From: Agrococcus carbonis
GTDB taxonomy: Bacteria > Actinomycetota > Actinomycetes > Actinomycetales > Microbacteriaceae
Length of the DNA stretch: 64,000 bases
Assembly (NCBI RefSeq): GCF_900104705.1
Contig: NZ_LT629734.1
Span: 930,001 to 994,000 of the forward strand
Reading direction: 5' to 3'
How positions within the stretch are numbered: position 1 is the first letter of the stretch; each line of letters begins with the position of its first letter. Position numbers and translations under genes: made by a program. Positions 50,845 to 59,061 of the stretch are shown here, in pieces. Below the pieces are notes generated by a model. It ran no database searches, had not been told where the DNA came from, and saw only the letters and a list, made by a program, of their open reading frames with translations.

Positions 50845-51270
50845 TCACTCGCCTGAGCCGGAGCCGCCCTCGTGCACGGCGACCGTCGGCTCGATGCCGT
50901 CGGCGCCGATCACCTCGCGCCATGCCTCGAAGCCGGTCTGGAACGCCACGATGCCAGCCTCCGGCAGCGCGATCTCGATCGCCTCCAGGATCTCGGTGGG
51001 CGTCAGACCCAGGTCGAGCGCGACGCGGATGTGCGACTGGATGTGACCCTTCGACGCCCGCATCACCGTGAGCGAGACGATGAAGATGAGCTCCTTGGTC
51101 TTGCGGTCGAGCGTGCGCTGGTCGAGGTACGCCGCGGAGACCATGTGATTCGCCGCCTGCAGCACGGGGAAGTCCTGCTTGGCCATGACCTTGTGGTAGT
51201 CGAGCACGTAGCCGCGCTTGCGGGCCATGTCGTCGATGTAGTCCTGCGGGTCGATGGTCGTGGTGGTCAT
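50845..51270 (-). CDS. Carboxymuconolactone decarboxylase family protein
   Basis: 141 residues, an all-helical CMD/AhpD-type protein. Conserved features: LDRKTKELIFIVSLTVMRASKGHIQSHIRVAL (region about 60-90, with the His of the family active site) and LGLTPTEILEAIEIALPEAGI. The CxxC of peroxidase-type AhpD is absent, so redox activity is unlikely; decarboxylase, hydratase or isomerase activity is possible. ATG overlaps the dehydrogenase gene stop (ATGA). Pairing with an alpha/beta hydrolase recalls the PcaC-PcaD step of aromatic catabolism, though no ring-cleavage genes are here. Confidence 0.83.
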   Translation of the reverse strand: MTTTTIDPQDYIDDMARKRGYVLDYHKVMAKQDFPVLQAANHMVSAAYLDQRTLDRKTKELIFIVSLTVMRASKGHIQSHIRVALDLGLTPTEILEAIEIALPEAGIVAFQTGFEAWREVIGADGIEPTVAVHEGGSGSGE

Positions 51271-52166
51271 GCTGCGGTCCCTTCGTCAATGGAGATGCCG
51301 GTCGCCTGCGCGTAGACGCGGGCGATCTCGGTGTGGTCTGGGTCGTCGCCGAGGCCGACGCGCCCCGAGCTGAGCGCGTCAAAGGCGGCACCGGTGACCG
51401 GCGCGTAGCCGACCTCGTCGGCCATGCGTCGCGCGATGCCCATGTCCTTCAGCATCAGGTCGTAGGCGAACCGCGACGCGTAGGTGCCGGGCAGGATATG
51501 GTCGGGGAACTTCACCCGCGTCGCCTGACTCATACCGGTGGAGGCGTTGAGCACCTCGACCATCGCGGCGGGCTCGATGCCGAAGTGCTTCGCAACCGTC
51601 ACCGCCTCAGTCGCGGCGGCGATGTTCGTGGCGCTCACGAGGTTGTTGAGCGCCTTCGCCGCGTGCCCGGCACCTGCCGGGCCGACGTGCACGATCGACG
51701 AGCCGACGGTGCGCACGTGCGGCATCGCGCGCGCCACCGCATCCGCCGTGCCCCCGACCATGACCGTGAGCGAGCCCGTCTCGGCCTTGGCGATGCCGCC
51801 GGAGACCGGGGCGTCGACGTAATCGATGCCGAGCGCGGCGGCCTCGGCGGCGAGAGTGCGGGTGCTCGCCGGCTCGCTCGAGCCCATGTCGATGACGAGC
51901 GCGCCCCGCGGCAGCCGCGCGAGGAGACCAGCGTTGCCGCGCAGCACCTCCTCAACATGGTGCGAGGTCGGCAGCATGAGGATGACCGACGCTACGTCGT
52001 CGCCGATGTCGGCCAGGTCGCTCAGCGCCTCAGCGGCGGAGTCGGCCGCGACGGCCTCGGCCGCCGCGGGGAAGACGTCGAAGACGCGGGTCGCGAAGGC
52101 CGCGGCGTGCAGACGCGCCATCGGGGCGCCCATCCGACCGAGGCCGAGGAACAGGGTGGCGCTCAT
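51267..52166 (-). CDS. NAD(P)-dependent beta-hydroxyacid dehydrogenase (3-hydroxyisobutyrate dehydrogenase family)
   Basis: 299 residues. N-terminal Rossmann motif GLGRMGAPMA (8-17), substrate-binding DAPVSGGIAKAETGSLT in mid-protein and the catalytic Lys in GAGHAAKALNN, followed by the all-helical C-terminal domain. The family oxidises 3-hydroxyisobutyrate, tartronate semialdehyde, glyoxylate/succinate semialdehyde partners and gamma-hydroxybutyrate. Both ends overlap neighbours (ATGA with the GntR gene upstream and with the next gene). Its product aldehyde could be the substrate of the aldehyde dehydrogenase at the end of the operon. Confidence 0.85.
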   Translation of the reverse strand: MSATLFLGLGRMGAPMARLHAAAFATRVFDVFPAAAEAVAADSAAEALSDLADIGDDVASVILMLPTSHHVEEVLRGNAGLLARLPRGALVIDMGSSEPASTRTLAAEAAALGIDYVDAPVSGGIAKAETGSLTVMVGGTADAVARAMPHVRTVGSSIVHVGPAGAGHAAKALNNLVSATNIAAATEAVTVAKHFGIEPAAMVEVLNASTGMSQATRVKFPDHILPGTYASRFAYDLMLKDMGIARRMADEVGYAPVTGAAFDALSSGRVGLGDDPDHTEIARVYAQATGISIDEGTAA

Positions 52167-52831
52167 GCACTGACCTCCTCGCGGTCGTCGAGGTGCTTGA
52201 GCGCGATCGCGGATGCGGCCATCACGTGAGCGACGGAAAGGTCGTAGGCGGAGTCCACGTCGCCGCGGGCAATGGCGTCGACCACGGCCGCGAGCTCGGC
52301 GCGCATCGCTCGGTGGCGATCCGGCGAGGAGAGCGTGACCGCACGCAGCTGACTGATGCGGGCCTGCACGTTGGCGAGCTGCTCGCCGATGATGGCGTTG
52401 TGGCTCGCCGCGATCAGCGCGTCGTAGAAGTCGTTCTTGACCTCGAGGAGCTCCTCAAGCGTCGCGGGCGGCTCGTCGCCGATGCGCGCGAACGCCTGCT
52501 GCAAGGCGCCGATGCGCTGAGTGTCCGCGCGCTTGGCCGCCAGGCGCGCGGCTGCTGCCTCGAGCGCCGCGCGCACCTCGTAGAGCTGACGAGCCTCGTC
52601 GGCGGTGAGCTCGGCGACCACGGGGCCGCTGCCGGCCTGGATGCGGATGAGGCGCTCGCTCTCGAGCTGGCGCAGCGCCTCGCGAACCACCGTGCGACTG
52701 ACGCCCAGGCGCTGCTCGACCGCCTTCTCCGTGATGCGCGCTCCCGGCTGCAGCTCGCCGCGCACGATCGATGCGCGGATCGCCTCCACCGCCTGCTCGC
52801 GCAGCGGCGCGGCCCGTCGTTCCAGCGTCAT
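52163..52831 (-). CDS. GntR family regulator, FCD (FadR) subfamily
   Basis: 222 residues from ATG 52831. N-terminal winged helix: LREQAVEAIRASIVRGELQPG, ITEKAVEQRLGVSRTVVREAL and RQLESERLI; the C-terminal FCD helical domain (about 78-215) holds metal or ligand-binding residues, including NDFYDALIAASHN and the His in DLSVAHVMAAS. ATG 52831 has GAGGAGG five bases upstream, better than GTG 52849. First gene of the operon that it probably represses until an organic acid is bound. Its operator at 52850-52868 is immediately upstream. Confidence 0.9.
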   Translation of the reverse strand: MTLERRAAPLREQAVEAIRASIVRGELQPGARITEKAVEQRLGVSRTVVREALRQLESERLIRIQAGSGPVVAELTADEARQLYEVRAALEAAAARLAAKRADTQRIGALQQAFARIGDEPPATLEELLEVKNDFYDALIAASHNAIIGEQLANVQARISQLRAVTLSSPDRHRAMRAELAAVVDAIARGDVDSAYDLSVAHVMAASAIALKHLDDREEVSA

Positions 52832-52849
52832 GCCGACCTCCTCGATCAC

Positions 52850-52868
52850 GTATTACCGTAATACCGTC
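52850..52868. promoter_or_regulatory. Candidate GntR operator in its own promoter
   Basis: GTATTACCGTAATAC (52850-52864) is a perfect 7-1-7 inverted repeat, and TACCGTAATACCGTC (52854-52868) matches the MHS/LysR intergenic site at 14 of 15 bases. It covers the likely -10 (TAATAC on the minus strand) 20 bases before the ribosome site, as expected for autorepression. Confidence 0.72.
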
Positions 52869-52917
52869 ATACACCGGGAGGCAAGTCGCCGCGCGAGGTG
52901 CGCGCGATCGGTGGACG

Positions 52918-55065
52918 CTAGCGCCGCTCGCGCGCGAGCTTCGACGGCCACCAGGTCTTCGGCCCGATCTCGAGCGCGAGCGCCGGCACGAGCAGCGAGC
53001 GCACGAGGGTCGTGTCGATGAGCACGCCGAGCGCGACGATGATCGCGAGCTGCAGCAGGAACAGCACCGGGATGACCCCGAGCGCGGCGAAGGTCGCCGC
53101 GAGCACGACGCCGGCCGAGGTGATGACGCCGCCCGTGACGCGAAGGCCCCGGAGCACCCCCTCGCGGTGGCCGAGGCGCCCCACCTCCTCCCGCACGCGG
53201 GTCATGAGGAAGATGTTGTAGTCGACGCCGAGCGCGACGAGGAAGACGAAGGCGAACAGCGGCACGGCCGGATCCATCTCGGGGATCCCCATCGCCTGCA
53301 GGATCAGGGCACCGACGCCGAGCGCCGTGTAGTACGAGAGCACGGTCGTGACGAGCAGCATGAGCGCCGCGACGATCGAGCGCAGCAGCGCCATGAGGAT
53401 GAGCGAGATCACCACGAGCACGATCGGGATGATGAGCGCGCGGTCGTGGCTCGACGCGACGTTGGTGTCGATGGCGATGGCGGTGGTGCCGCCCACCGCG
53501 ACCTCGGGCGCGATCGGGTGCACCGCATCCCGGATCTGCCGCACGGTCTCCTGCGCCGCGTCGGAGTCGGGCGCGTCGGCGAGCGTCGCCTGCACGAGCA
53601 CGAGGCCGTCGACGACCGTCGGCTCGGCGGCCGCGAAGGGCGAGCGCGGATCGACGGGGAGCGGGATGGTGCCCGAGGGCGAGTCCTCGCTCACGACCGC
53701 CACGCCGTCGACGCCGTCGACGTCGGCGAGCGCCTCGGCCACCTCGTCGAGGTCGCCCTCGGGCGCGAGCACCTGCGTAGGCGTGCCCGAGCCGCCCGGG
53801 TAGTGCTCGGAGAGCAGCGCCTGGCCGTCGCGCGCCTGCGACTCGCCGACGACGAACTCGCTCGAGGGGACGCCCTCGGCCTGGAGCTGCGTGACGCCGA
53901 GGGCACCGAGGCCGAGCACGAGCGCGGTGACGATCCACACGGTCCGCGTGCGGCGCTCGACGAGGCGCGACACCGCTCCCCACAGGCCCTTGCCGTCGGG
54001 CTTCACGCGCGGGCGCTCGGGCGTCGGCGCGACCGGCCAGAAGGCGACGCGGCCGAACGCCAGCAGCAGCGCCGGCAGCAGGGTGAGGCCCGCGACGATC
54101 GCGCACGCGATGCCGATCGCGGCGACGGGACCGAGCTGCTGGTTGGAGACGAGGTCGCTCAGCAGCAGGCAGAGCAGGCCGGCGATGACGGTGCCGCCCG
54201 AGGCGACGATCGGCTCGGTGGAGCCCTTGAGCGCCGCGAGCGTCGCCTGCCAGCGGGAGCGCGTCTGGCCGAGCGCCTCGCGGAAGCGCGCCGTGTAGAG
54301 CAAGCCGTAGTCGGTCGCGGCGCCGACGACGAGGATGAAGAGGATGCCCTGCGTCTGGCCGCTGAGCGTCAGCACGTCGGCCTTCGCGAGCTCGAAGACG
54401 ATGAGGATCGCGAGGCAGAGCGCCGCGACCGAGGTGAACAGCACGAGCAGCGGCAGCAGCGGCGAGCGGTAGACGATGATGAGGATGACGAGCACGGCCG
54501 CGAGCGCCACGAGCAGCAGGATGCCGTCGATGCCCGCGAAGGCCTCGCCGATGTCGGCGCTGAAGCCGGCCGGCCCCGTGACCGCAGCCTGCAGCTCGTC
54601 GCCGAGTCCCGCATCCGCGATGAGCGCGCGCAGCCGCTCGACGTCGTCGGCGACCTCGCCCGAGCTGTCGAGCAGGGCGACGATCTGCACCGCCTCGCCG
54701 TCCTCGCTCGGCACGAGCGGCGACGTCTCGACGACGCCGTCGAGCTCGGCGATCTGCTGCTGCAGCGCGTCGAGGTCGGCGAGCTCCGCTTCGGTCAGGT
54801 CGCGGTCGGCGGCGACCACGACGATCGCGGGGACCTCGTCGGCCCCGAGGAACTCCGGCAGCGCATCCTGCACGGTGGTCGACTCCGCGCTCGCGGGCAG
54901 GAAGCTCGACTGATCGTTCGAGACCACGGTCGAGAGCTTGCCGAATGTCGGTCCGCCGACGCCGGCGGCCGCGAGCCACCCGAGGATGAGCAGCACGGGC
55001 AGCAGCACGCGCAGCCAGACGGGCACGCGGAAACGGGTGGATGCGGAGGCCGGCGACGAAGTCAT
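52918..55065 (-). CDS. MMPL family RND-type transporter
   Basis: 715 residues with the two-fold MMPL architecture: helix one near 15-35 (VWLRVLLPVLLILGWLAAAG), a large extracytoplasmic loop (about 40-165), five helices, a second helix one near 375, loop two and five final helices. Proton-relay-type motifs appear in VVGAATDYGLLYTARFRE and VALGVDYNIFLMTRVREE. Members export lipids, siderophores or drugs; cargo here is unknown. No TetR gene adjoins it, which is unusual for drug-type MMPLs. ATG 55065 is preceded by TAGTCT at six bases, a leaderless start. Confidence 0.88.
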   Translation of the reverse strand: MTSSPASASTRFRVPVWLRVLLPVLLILGWLAAAGVGGPTFGKLSTVVSNDQSSFLPASAESTTVQDALPEFLGADEVPAIVVVAADRDLTEAELADLDALQQQIAELDGVVETSPLVPSEDGEAVQIVALLDSSGEVADDVERLRALIADAGLGDELQAAVTGPAGFSADIGEAFAGIDGILLLVALAAVLVILIIVYRSPLLPLLVLFTSVAALCLAILIVFELAKADVLTLSGQTQGILFILVVGAATDYGLLYTARFREALGQTRSRWQATLAALKGSTEPIVASGGTVIAGLLCLLLSDLVSNQQLGPVAAIGIACAIVAGLTLLPALLLAFGRVAFWPVAPTPERPRVKPDGKGLWGAVSRLVERRTRTVWIVTALVLGLGALGVTQLQAEGVPSSEFVVGESQARDGQALLSEHYPGGSGTPTQVLAPEGDLDEVAEALADVDGVDGVAVVSEDSPSGTIPLPVDPRSPFAAAEPTVVDGLVLVQATLADAPDSDAAQETVRQIRDAVHPIAPEVAVGGTTAIAIDTNVASSHDRALIIPIVLVVISLILMALLRSIVAALMLLVTTVLSYYTALGVGALILQAMGIPEMDPAVPLFAFVFLVALGVDYNIFLMTRVREEVGRLGHREGVLRGLRVTGGVITSAGVVLAATFAALGVIPVLFLLQLAIIVALGVLIDTTLVRSLLVPALALEIGPKTWWPSKLARERR

Positions 55066-55071
55066 GCAGAC

Positions 55072-55077
55072 AGACTA
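55072..55077 (-). promoter_or_regulatory. -10 box, leaderless start of the MMPL gene
   Basis: TAGTCT on the minus strand, six bases before ATG 55065. Confidence 0.55.
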
Positions 55078-55140
55078 CTTGTCACTGGCTAAGAGAATGC
55101 AATCGGATGCGTCGGAGTGCACCCCGGCCTCCTCACCCCG

Positions 55141-55710
55141 TCATGCGGTGACGACCTCGACCCCCGCGTCGCGCAGCTCGTCGAGGGCGGTCGCCCGCGT
55201 CTCGGGCGACACCGCCGAGGTGAGCCGGTCGATGACGCGCACCGAGATCCCCGCGAGCGCCGCGTCGAGCGCCGACGCCTTCACGCAGTAGTCCGTCGCG
55301 ATGCCGACGACGTCGAGCTGGTCGATCTCCTGCTCCTCGAGCACCTCGGCGAGCGTCTCCCCGTCGTCGGTCGTGCCCTCGAAGGCCGAGTAGGCAGGCT
55401 TCCCCTGCCCCTTCTTGATGTGGACGTCGATCGCGAGCGCGTCGAGCGCCGGGTGGTACTCCGCTCCCGGCGTGCCGGCGACGCAGTGGGCGGGCCACGT
55501 GTCGACGAAGTCGGGCTCCCCGGCCGCGAAGTGCCCGCCGTTGTCGCCCTCGGCATCGTGCCAGTCGCGGCTCGCCGCGACGAGCGCGTAGCGGTGGGTG
55601 CGGAGGTGCTCGGTGATGGCCGCGGCGACGGCCGCGCCGCCCTGCGTCCCGAGGGCGCCGCCCTCGGTGAAGTCGTTCTGCACGTCGACGATGAGGAGCC
55701 CAGAGGTCAT
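55141..55710 (-). CDS. pncA: Nicotinamidase
   Basis: 189 residues of the isochorismatase-like family. Hydrolyses nicotinamide to nicotinate for NAD recycling. Catalytic triad: Asp9 in LLIVDVQNDF, Lys in HIKKGQG and Cys in TDYCVKASAL; the metal-binding segment is ASRDWHD. These match PncA, the enzyme that activates pyrazinamide in mycobacteria. ATG 55710 is preceded by TACGCT at six bases, a leaderless start. The gene is alone, 75 bases from the MMPL gene. Confidence 0.92.
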   Translation of the reverse strand: MTSGLLIVDVQNDFTEGGALGTQGGAAVAAAITEHLRTHRYALVAASRDWHDAEGDNGGHFAAGEPDFVDTWPAHCVAGTPGAEYHPALDALAIDVHIKKGQGKPAYSAFEGTTDDGETLAEVLEEQEIDQLDVVGIATDYCVKASALDAALAGISVRVIDRLTSAVSPETRATALDELRDAGVEVVTA

Positions 55711-55716
55711 GGGGCC

Positions 55717-55722
55717 AGCGTA
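55717..55722 (-). promoter_or_regulatory. -10 box, leaderless start of pncA
   Basis: TACGCT on the minus strand, six bases before ATG 55710. Confidence 0.55.
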
Positions 55723-55764
55723 CGACGCGAGAAGTGGGGCCTGGGAAAGGCTAGCCAGCGCGGC

Positions 55765-55770
55765 TAACCT
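55765..55770 (+). promoter_or_regulatory. -10 box, leaderless start of an 81-residue protein gene
   Basis: TAACCT, six bases before ATG 55777. It is one of the better TANNNT matches here and is the main support for the small gene being expressed. Confidence 0.55.
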
Positions 55771-55776
55771 TCAGGC

Positions 55777-56022
55777 ATGGCCACCAGCCACGCCCCGAAC
55801 GTCCGCTACACCGATGCGCAGATCGAGGAGCTCCTGCTCGAGCTCAACCACGAGGCGGTCACCGCCGCCTCGCTGCCGACCTGGGCCGCCGCCTCGGCCG
55901 TCGGCGTCGAGCGCCTCACTGCGACGCATTCGCTCGTCTACATCCGGCTCGCCGAGCGCGACTCGCACGACGACCGCGTCGTGCTCATGCTGCTCGACGG
56001 CACGTGGGAGCGCGCGCTGTAG
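55777..56022 (+). CDS. Hypothetical protein, 81 residues
   Basis: I do not recognise a family. Predicted soluble: an N-terminal helix rich in Glu and Leu (DAQIEELLLELNHEAVTAA), then a strand-rich second half (HSLVYIRLAERDSHDDRVVLMLLDGTWERAL). There are no Cys residues or membrane segments. Codon use follows the genome pattern, with strong G/C at third positions, and a TAACCT box precedes the ATG, so a real gene is likely. It is divergent from pncA. Confidence 0.6.
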   Translation: MATSHAPNVRYTDAQIEELLLELNHEAVTAASLPTWAAASAVGVERLTATHSLVYIRLAERDSHDDRVVLMLLDGTWERAL

Positions 56023-56058
56023 CCGCAGCCGCGCCTCGCATCCAGCCCGAGCGCCGCC

Positions 56059-56271
56059 ATGTCGCACCACCGGACCCGCGAGGAAGCGGTCGACCACAGC
56101 CTCATCCCCGCGCTGCGGGCGATCGGCGTCGACCCGGAGACGGTCGACCTCGAAGCGATCGCGCGCAGGACGGTGCGCCGCTCAGGCTCGTTCTCGCACG
56201 CTCCCACCTGGCACACCACCGTCTCCGGCGAGGCGCTGCGTCGGATCGCTGAGGAGCACTCCCGCGAGTGA
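56059..56271 (+). CDS. Hypothetical protein, 70 residues
   Basis: Not recognised. Mostly helical and charged: EEAVDHSLIPALRAIGVDPETVDLEAIARR, then a His-containing SFSHAPTWHTTVSGEALRRIAEEH tail. No ribosome site or good -10 was found upstream of ATG 56059; it may be translated from the transcript of the preceding small gene, 36 bases upstream. Third-position G/C bias supports coding, but it remains tentative. A long hairpin follows. Confidence 0.45.
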   Translation: MSHHRTREEAVDHSLIPALRAIGVDPETVDLEAIARRTVRRSGSFSHAPTWHTTVSGEALRRIAEEHSRE

Positions 56272-56349
56272 AGCCGGCGAGGGTCTGCGTCCGGCGCCCC
56301 GCGTGCCCCGCGTGCCGCGACCATGGCTCGTCAGTGGCGCTGACGACGA

Positions 56350-56396
56350 AACGACCCCTGACCGGTGCTTCTCACGAAGCCGGATCAGGGGTCGTT
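56350..56396. terminator. Bidirectional terminator between small gene and tRNA-Thr
   Basis: 12-bp outer stem (56350-56361 with 56385-56396) continued by imperfect inner pairing around the loop near 56371-56375. Short pyrimidine runs follow on both strands (TTCTCT on plus, GTTTCG on minus). Confidence 0.8.
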
Positions 56397-56402
56397 CTCT
56401 GC

Positions 56403-56478
56403 TGGTGCCGCCTCGGAGAATCGAACTCCGGACCTATTCATTACGAGTGAATCGCTCTGCCGACTGAGCTAAGGCGGC
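56403..56478 (-). tRNA. tRNA-Thr (anticodon CGU)
   Basis: Full cloverleaf on the minus strand: acceptor GCCGCCT/AGGCGGC, D arm GCTC..GAGC, anticodon arm ATTCA/TGAAT with loop CTCGTAA (anticodon CGT in DNA), T arm CGGAG/CTCCG with TTCGATT, discriminator A and an encoded CCA. It reads the ACG codon, which is heavily used in such a GC-rich genome. Confidence 0.95.
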
Positions 56479-56589
56479 GTGCCGAGGCACGATCAACGAT
56501 CATAGCGCATCGGTGCGCGCTGCGGCGACCGTGCCGCGCACCGCAGGCGGCGACGCGCGCAGCGCCGCGAGCCCGCGCATCCGCCGCGC

Positions 56590-56619
56590 TTGACCCATCC
56601 CGCACCGCGCCGCCAGGCT
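56590..56619 (+). promoter_or_regulatory. Promoter of the phosphoketolase gene, leaderless
   Basis: TTGACC at 56590-56595, 18-base spacer, then CAGGCT at 56614-56619 and six bases to ATG 56626. It is one of the few promoters in the window with a recognisable -35. It argues against the in-frame TTG at 56590 as start. Confidence 0.55.
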
Positions 56620-56625
56620 CGGGGC

Positions 56626-59037
56626 ATGACGGCGACAGGATGGCAGCGCGCGGAGCGACCGGCGACCGAGGCGGCACTCGAGCAGGTGGACGCGTGGTGG
56701 CGAGCGGCGAACTACCTCAGCATCGGGCAGATCTACCTGCTCGACAACCCGCTGCTGCGCGAGCCCCTCGCGCCCGAGCACATCAAGCGGCGGCTGCTCG
56801 GGCACTGGGGCACGACGCCCGGCCTCAACTTCGTCTACGGGCACCTGAACCGCGTCATCCGCGAGCGCCAGCAGCGCACGCTGTTCATCATGGGCCCGGG
56901 CCACGGCGGCCCGAGCGGTGTCGCGTGCGCCTGGCTCGAGGGCACCTACACGGAGCGGTTCCCCGACATCGAGCGGTCGGAGCGCGGGATGCAGCGGCTC
57001 TTCCGCCAGTTCTCCTTCCCCGGCGGGATCCCGAGCCACGCGGCACCGGAGACTCCGGGCTCGATCAACGAGGGCGGCGAGCTCGGCTACTCGCTCGCGC
57101 ACGCGTACGGCTCCGCGCTCGACGACCCCGACCTGCTCGTCGCGTGCGTCATCGGCGACGGCGAGGCAGAGACGGGTCCGCTCGCCGCGAGCTGGCACGC
57201 GAACAAGCTGCTCAACCCCGCGGCCGACGGCGTCGTGCTGCCGATCCTGCACCTCAACGGCTGGAAGATCGCGAACCCGACGCTGCTCGCGCGCATCCCG
57301 GAGGAAGAGCTGCTCGCGCTCATGCGCGGCTACGGGCACGACCCGATCCTCGTCACGGTCGGCGAGCGCGGCGAGGAGCACGCCGTCTCGCACGCGCGCT
57401 TCGCGGAGGCCCTCGACGACGCGCTCGACCGCATCGCAGCGATCAAGGCCGCCGCGGTCGAGGGGACCCTCCGCGGGCGGCCCGCGTGGCCGATGCTCGT
57501 GCTGCGCAGCCCCAAGGGCTGGACGTGCCCCGCCGAGGTCGACGGCCTGCCCGTCGAGGGCACGTGGCGCTCGCACCAGGTGCCGTTGGAGCGGGTGCGC
57601 GAGGACGACGCGCACCGCGAGCTGCTCGAGCAGTGGCTGCACTCGTACCGCCCCGACGAGCTCTTCGACGAGACCGGTGCGCCCCGATCGATCGTGACCG
57701 CGGGCGCCCCCGAGGGCGACCTGCGGATGAGCGCGACCCCGGTGGCCAACGGCGGGCTGCTGCGCCGCGACCTCGCGCTCGCGGACACCGCCGCGCACGC
57801 CCGCGCGGTCGACCCGCAGGCGCGCGGCGCCGAGCAGTCGAGCGCCACCGCCGCGCTCGGCGAGTGGCTCGCCGACGTGCTGCGCGACAACCCGCACACC
57901 TTCCGCATCCTCGGGCCCGACGAGACCGCATCCAACCGCCTCGCTCCCGCCGTCTACGAGGCCACCGCGAAGCAGTGGAACGCCGAGACGCTGCCGATCG
58001 ACGAGCACCTCGCGCCGACCGGGCGCGTGCTCGAGGTGCTGAGCGAGCACCTCTGCCAGGGGCTGCTCGAGGGCTACCTGCTCACGGGCCGCCACGGCCT
58101 GTTCACGACCTACGAGGCCTTCGCGCACATCGTCGACTCGATGCTCGGCCAGCACGCGAAGTGGCTCGAGTCGGCCTCGCACGTGCCGTGGCGCGAGCCG
58201 GTCGCGAGCCTCAACATCCTGCTCTCGAGCCACGTGTGGCGGCAGGACCACAACGGCTTCAGCCACCAGGACCCGGGCTTCATCGACGTGGCGCTCAACA
58301 AGAGCCCCGAGATCGTGCGCGTCGTGCTGCCGTTCGACGCGAACACGCTCCTGTCGACCGCCGACCACTGCCTGCGCTCGGTCGGCCACATCAACGTGAT
58401 CGTCGCGGGCAAGCACCCGTCGCCGCAGTGGCTCACGATGGCCGAGGCGCAGGCGCACTGCGAGCGCGGACTGGGCGTGCTCGAGTGGGCGGGCACCGAG
58501 ACCGAGGAGCGGCCGGTGGATGCGGTGCTCGCGGCCGCCGGGGACGTCCCGACGCACGAGGCGCTCGCCGCCGCGTGGCTGCTGCGCGAGCGCGTGCCCG
58601 AGCTCTCGCTGCGGGTCGTCAACGTCGTCGACCTCGGGCGGCTGCAGCAGGCCGACCAGCACCCGCACGGGCTGCCGGATGCGGAGTACGACCGCATCTT
58701 CACGCGTGACAAGCCCGTGGTATTCGCGTACCACGGCTATCCGTGGACCATCCACCGCCTCACCTACCGGCGCGCCGGCCACGACCAGCTGCACGTGCAC
58801 GGCTTCCTCGAGCGCGGCACGACGACGACCCCGTTCGACATGGTGATGATGAACGGCCTCGACCGCTACACGCTCGCGATCGCCGTGCTCGACCGGGCGG
58901 GGCTCGCCGAATCGCACGCCGGCGTGCGGCAGGAGCTCGTCGAGGCGCGCGACCGCGCGAAGGCGCACACGCGCGAGCACGGCATCGACATCCCCGAGGT
59001 CGCCGACTGGGTGTGGGGGCGCGGCGCCGACGGCTGA
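56626..59037 (+). CDS. xfp: Phosphoketolase
   Basis: 803 residues, the normal length. Thiamine diphosphate enzyme that splits xylulose 5-phosphate (and often fructose 6-phosphate) with phosphate to acetyl phosphate. Landmarks: ANYLSIGQIYLLDNPLL, GHWGTTPGLNFVYGHLNR, MGPGHGGPSGVA, the diphosphate-binding CVIGDGEAETGPLAASWH and the C-terminal SHVWRQDHNGFSHQDPG with YHGYPWTIHRLTYRR. Such genes give a bypass of glycolysis in several actinobacteria. It stands alone; no acetate kinase or phosphotransacetylase gene is adjacent. ATG 56626 follows a -35/-10 pair directly. Confidence 0.94.
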   Translation: MTATGWQRAERPATEAALEQVDAWWRAANYLSIGQIYLLDNPLLREPLAPEHIKRRLLGHWGTTPGLNFVYGHLNRVIRERQQRTLFIMGPGHGGPSGVACAWLEGTYTERFPDIERSERGMQRLFRQFSFPGGIPSHAAPETPGSINEGGELGYSLAHAYGSALDDPDLLVACVIGDGEAETGPLAASWHANKLLNPAADGVVLPILHLNGWKIANPTLLARIPEEELLALMRGYGHDPILVTVGERGEEHAVSHARFAEALDDALDRIAAIKAAAVEGTLRGRPAWPMLVLRSPKGWTCPAEVDGLPVEGTWRSHQVPLERVREDDAHRELLEQWLHSYRPDELFDETGAPRSIVTAGAPEGDLRMSATPVANGGLLRRDLALADTAAHARAVDPQARGAEQSSATAALGEWLADVLRDNPHTFRILGPDETASNRLAPAVYEATAKQWNAETLPIDEHLAPTGRVLEVLSEHLCQGLLEGYLLTGRHGLFTTYEAFAHIVDSMLGQHAKWLESASHVPWREPVASLNILLSSHVWRQDHNGFSHQDPGFIDVALNKSPEIVRVVLPFDANTLLSTADHCLRSVGHINVIVAGKHPSPQWLTMAEAQAHCERGLGVLEWAGTETEERPVDAVLAAAGDVPTHEALAAAWLLRERVPELSLRVVNVVDLGRLQQADQHPHGLPDAEYDRIFTRDKPVVFAYHGYPWTIHRLTYRRAGHDQLHVHGFLERGTTTTPFDMVMMNGLDRYTLAIAVLDRAGLAESHAGVRQELVEARDRAKAHTREHGIDIPEVADWVWGRGADG

Positions 59038-59061
59038 GCGAGCGTCGGCGCCGCGCCGCCC

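Noticed and set aside
56403..56478. tRNA-Thr as an integration site of a mobile element
   Set aside because: No integrase, no repeated copy of the tRNA 3' end and core genes on both sides.
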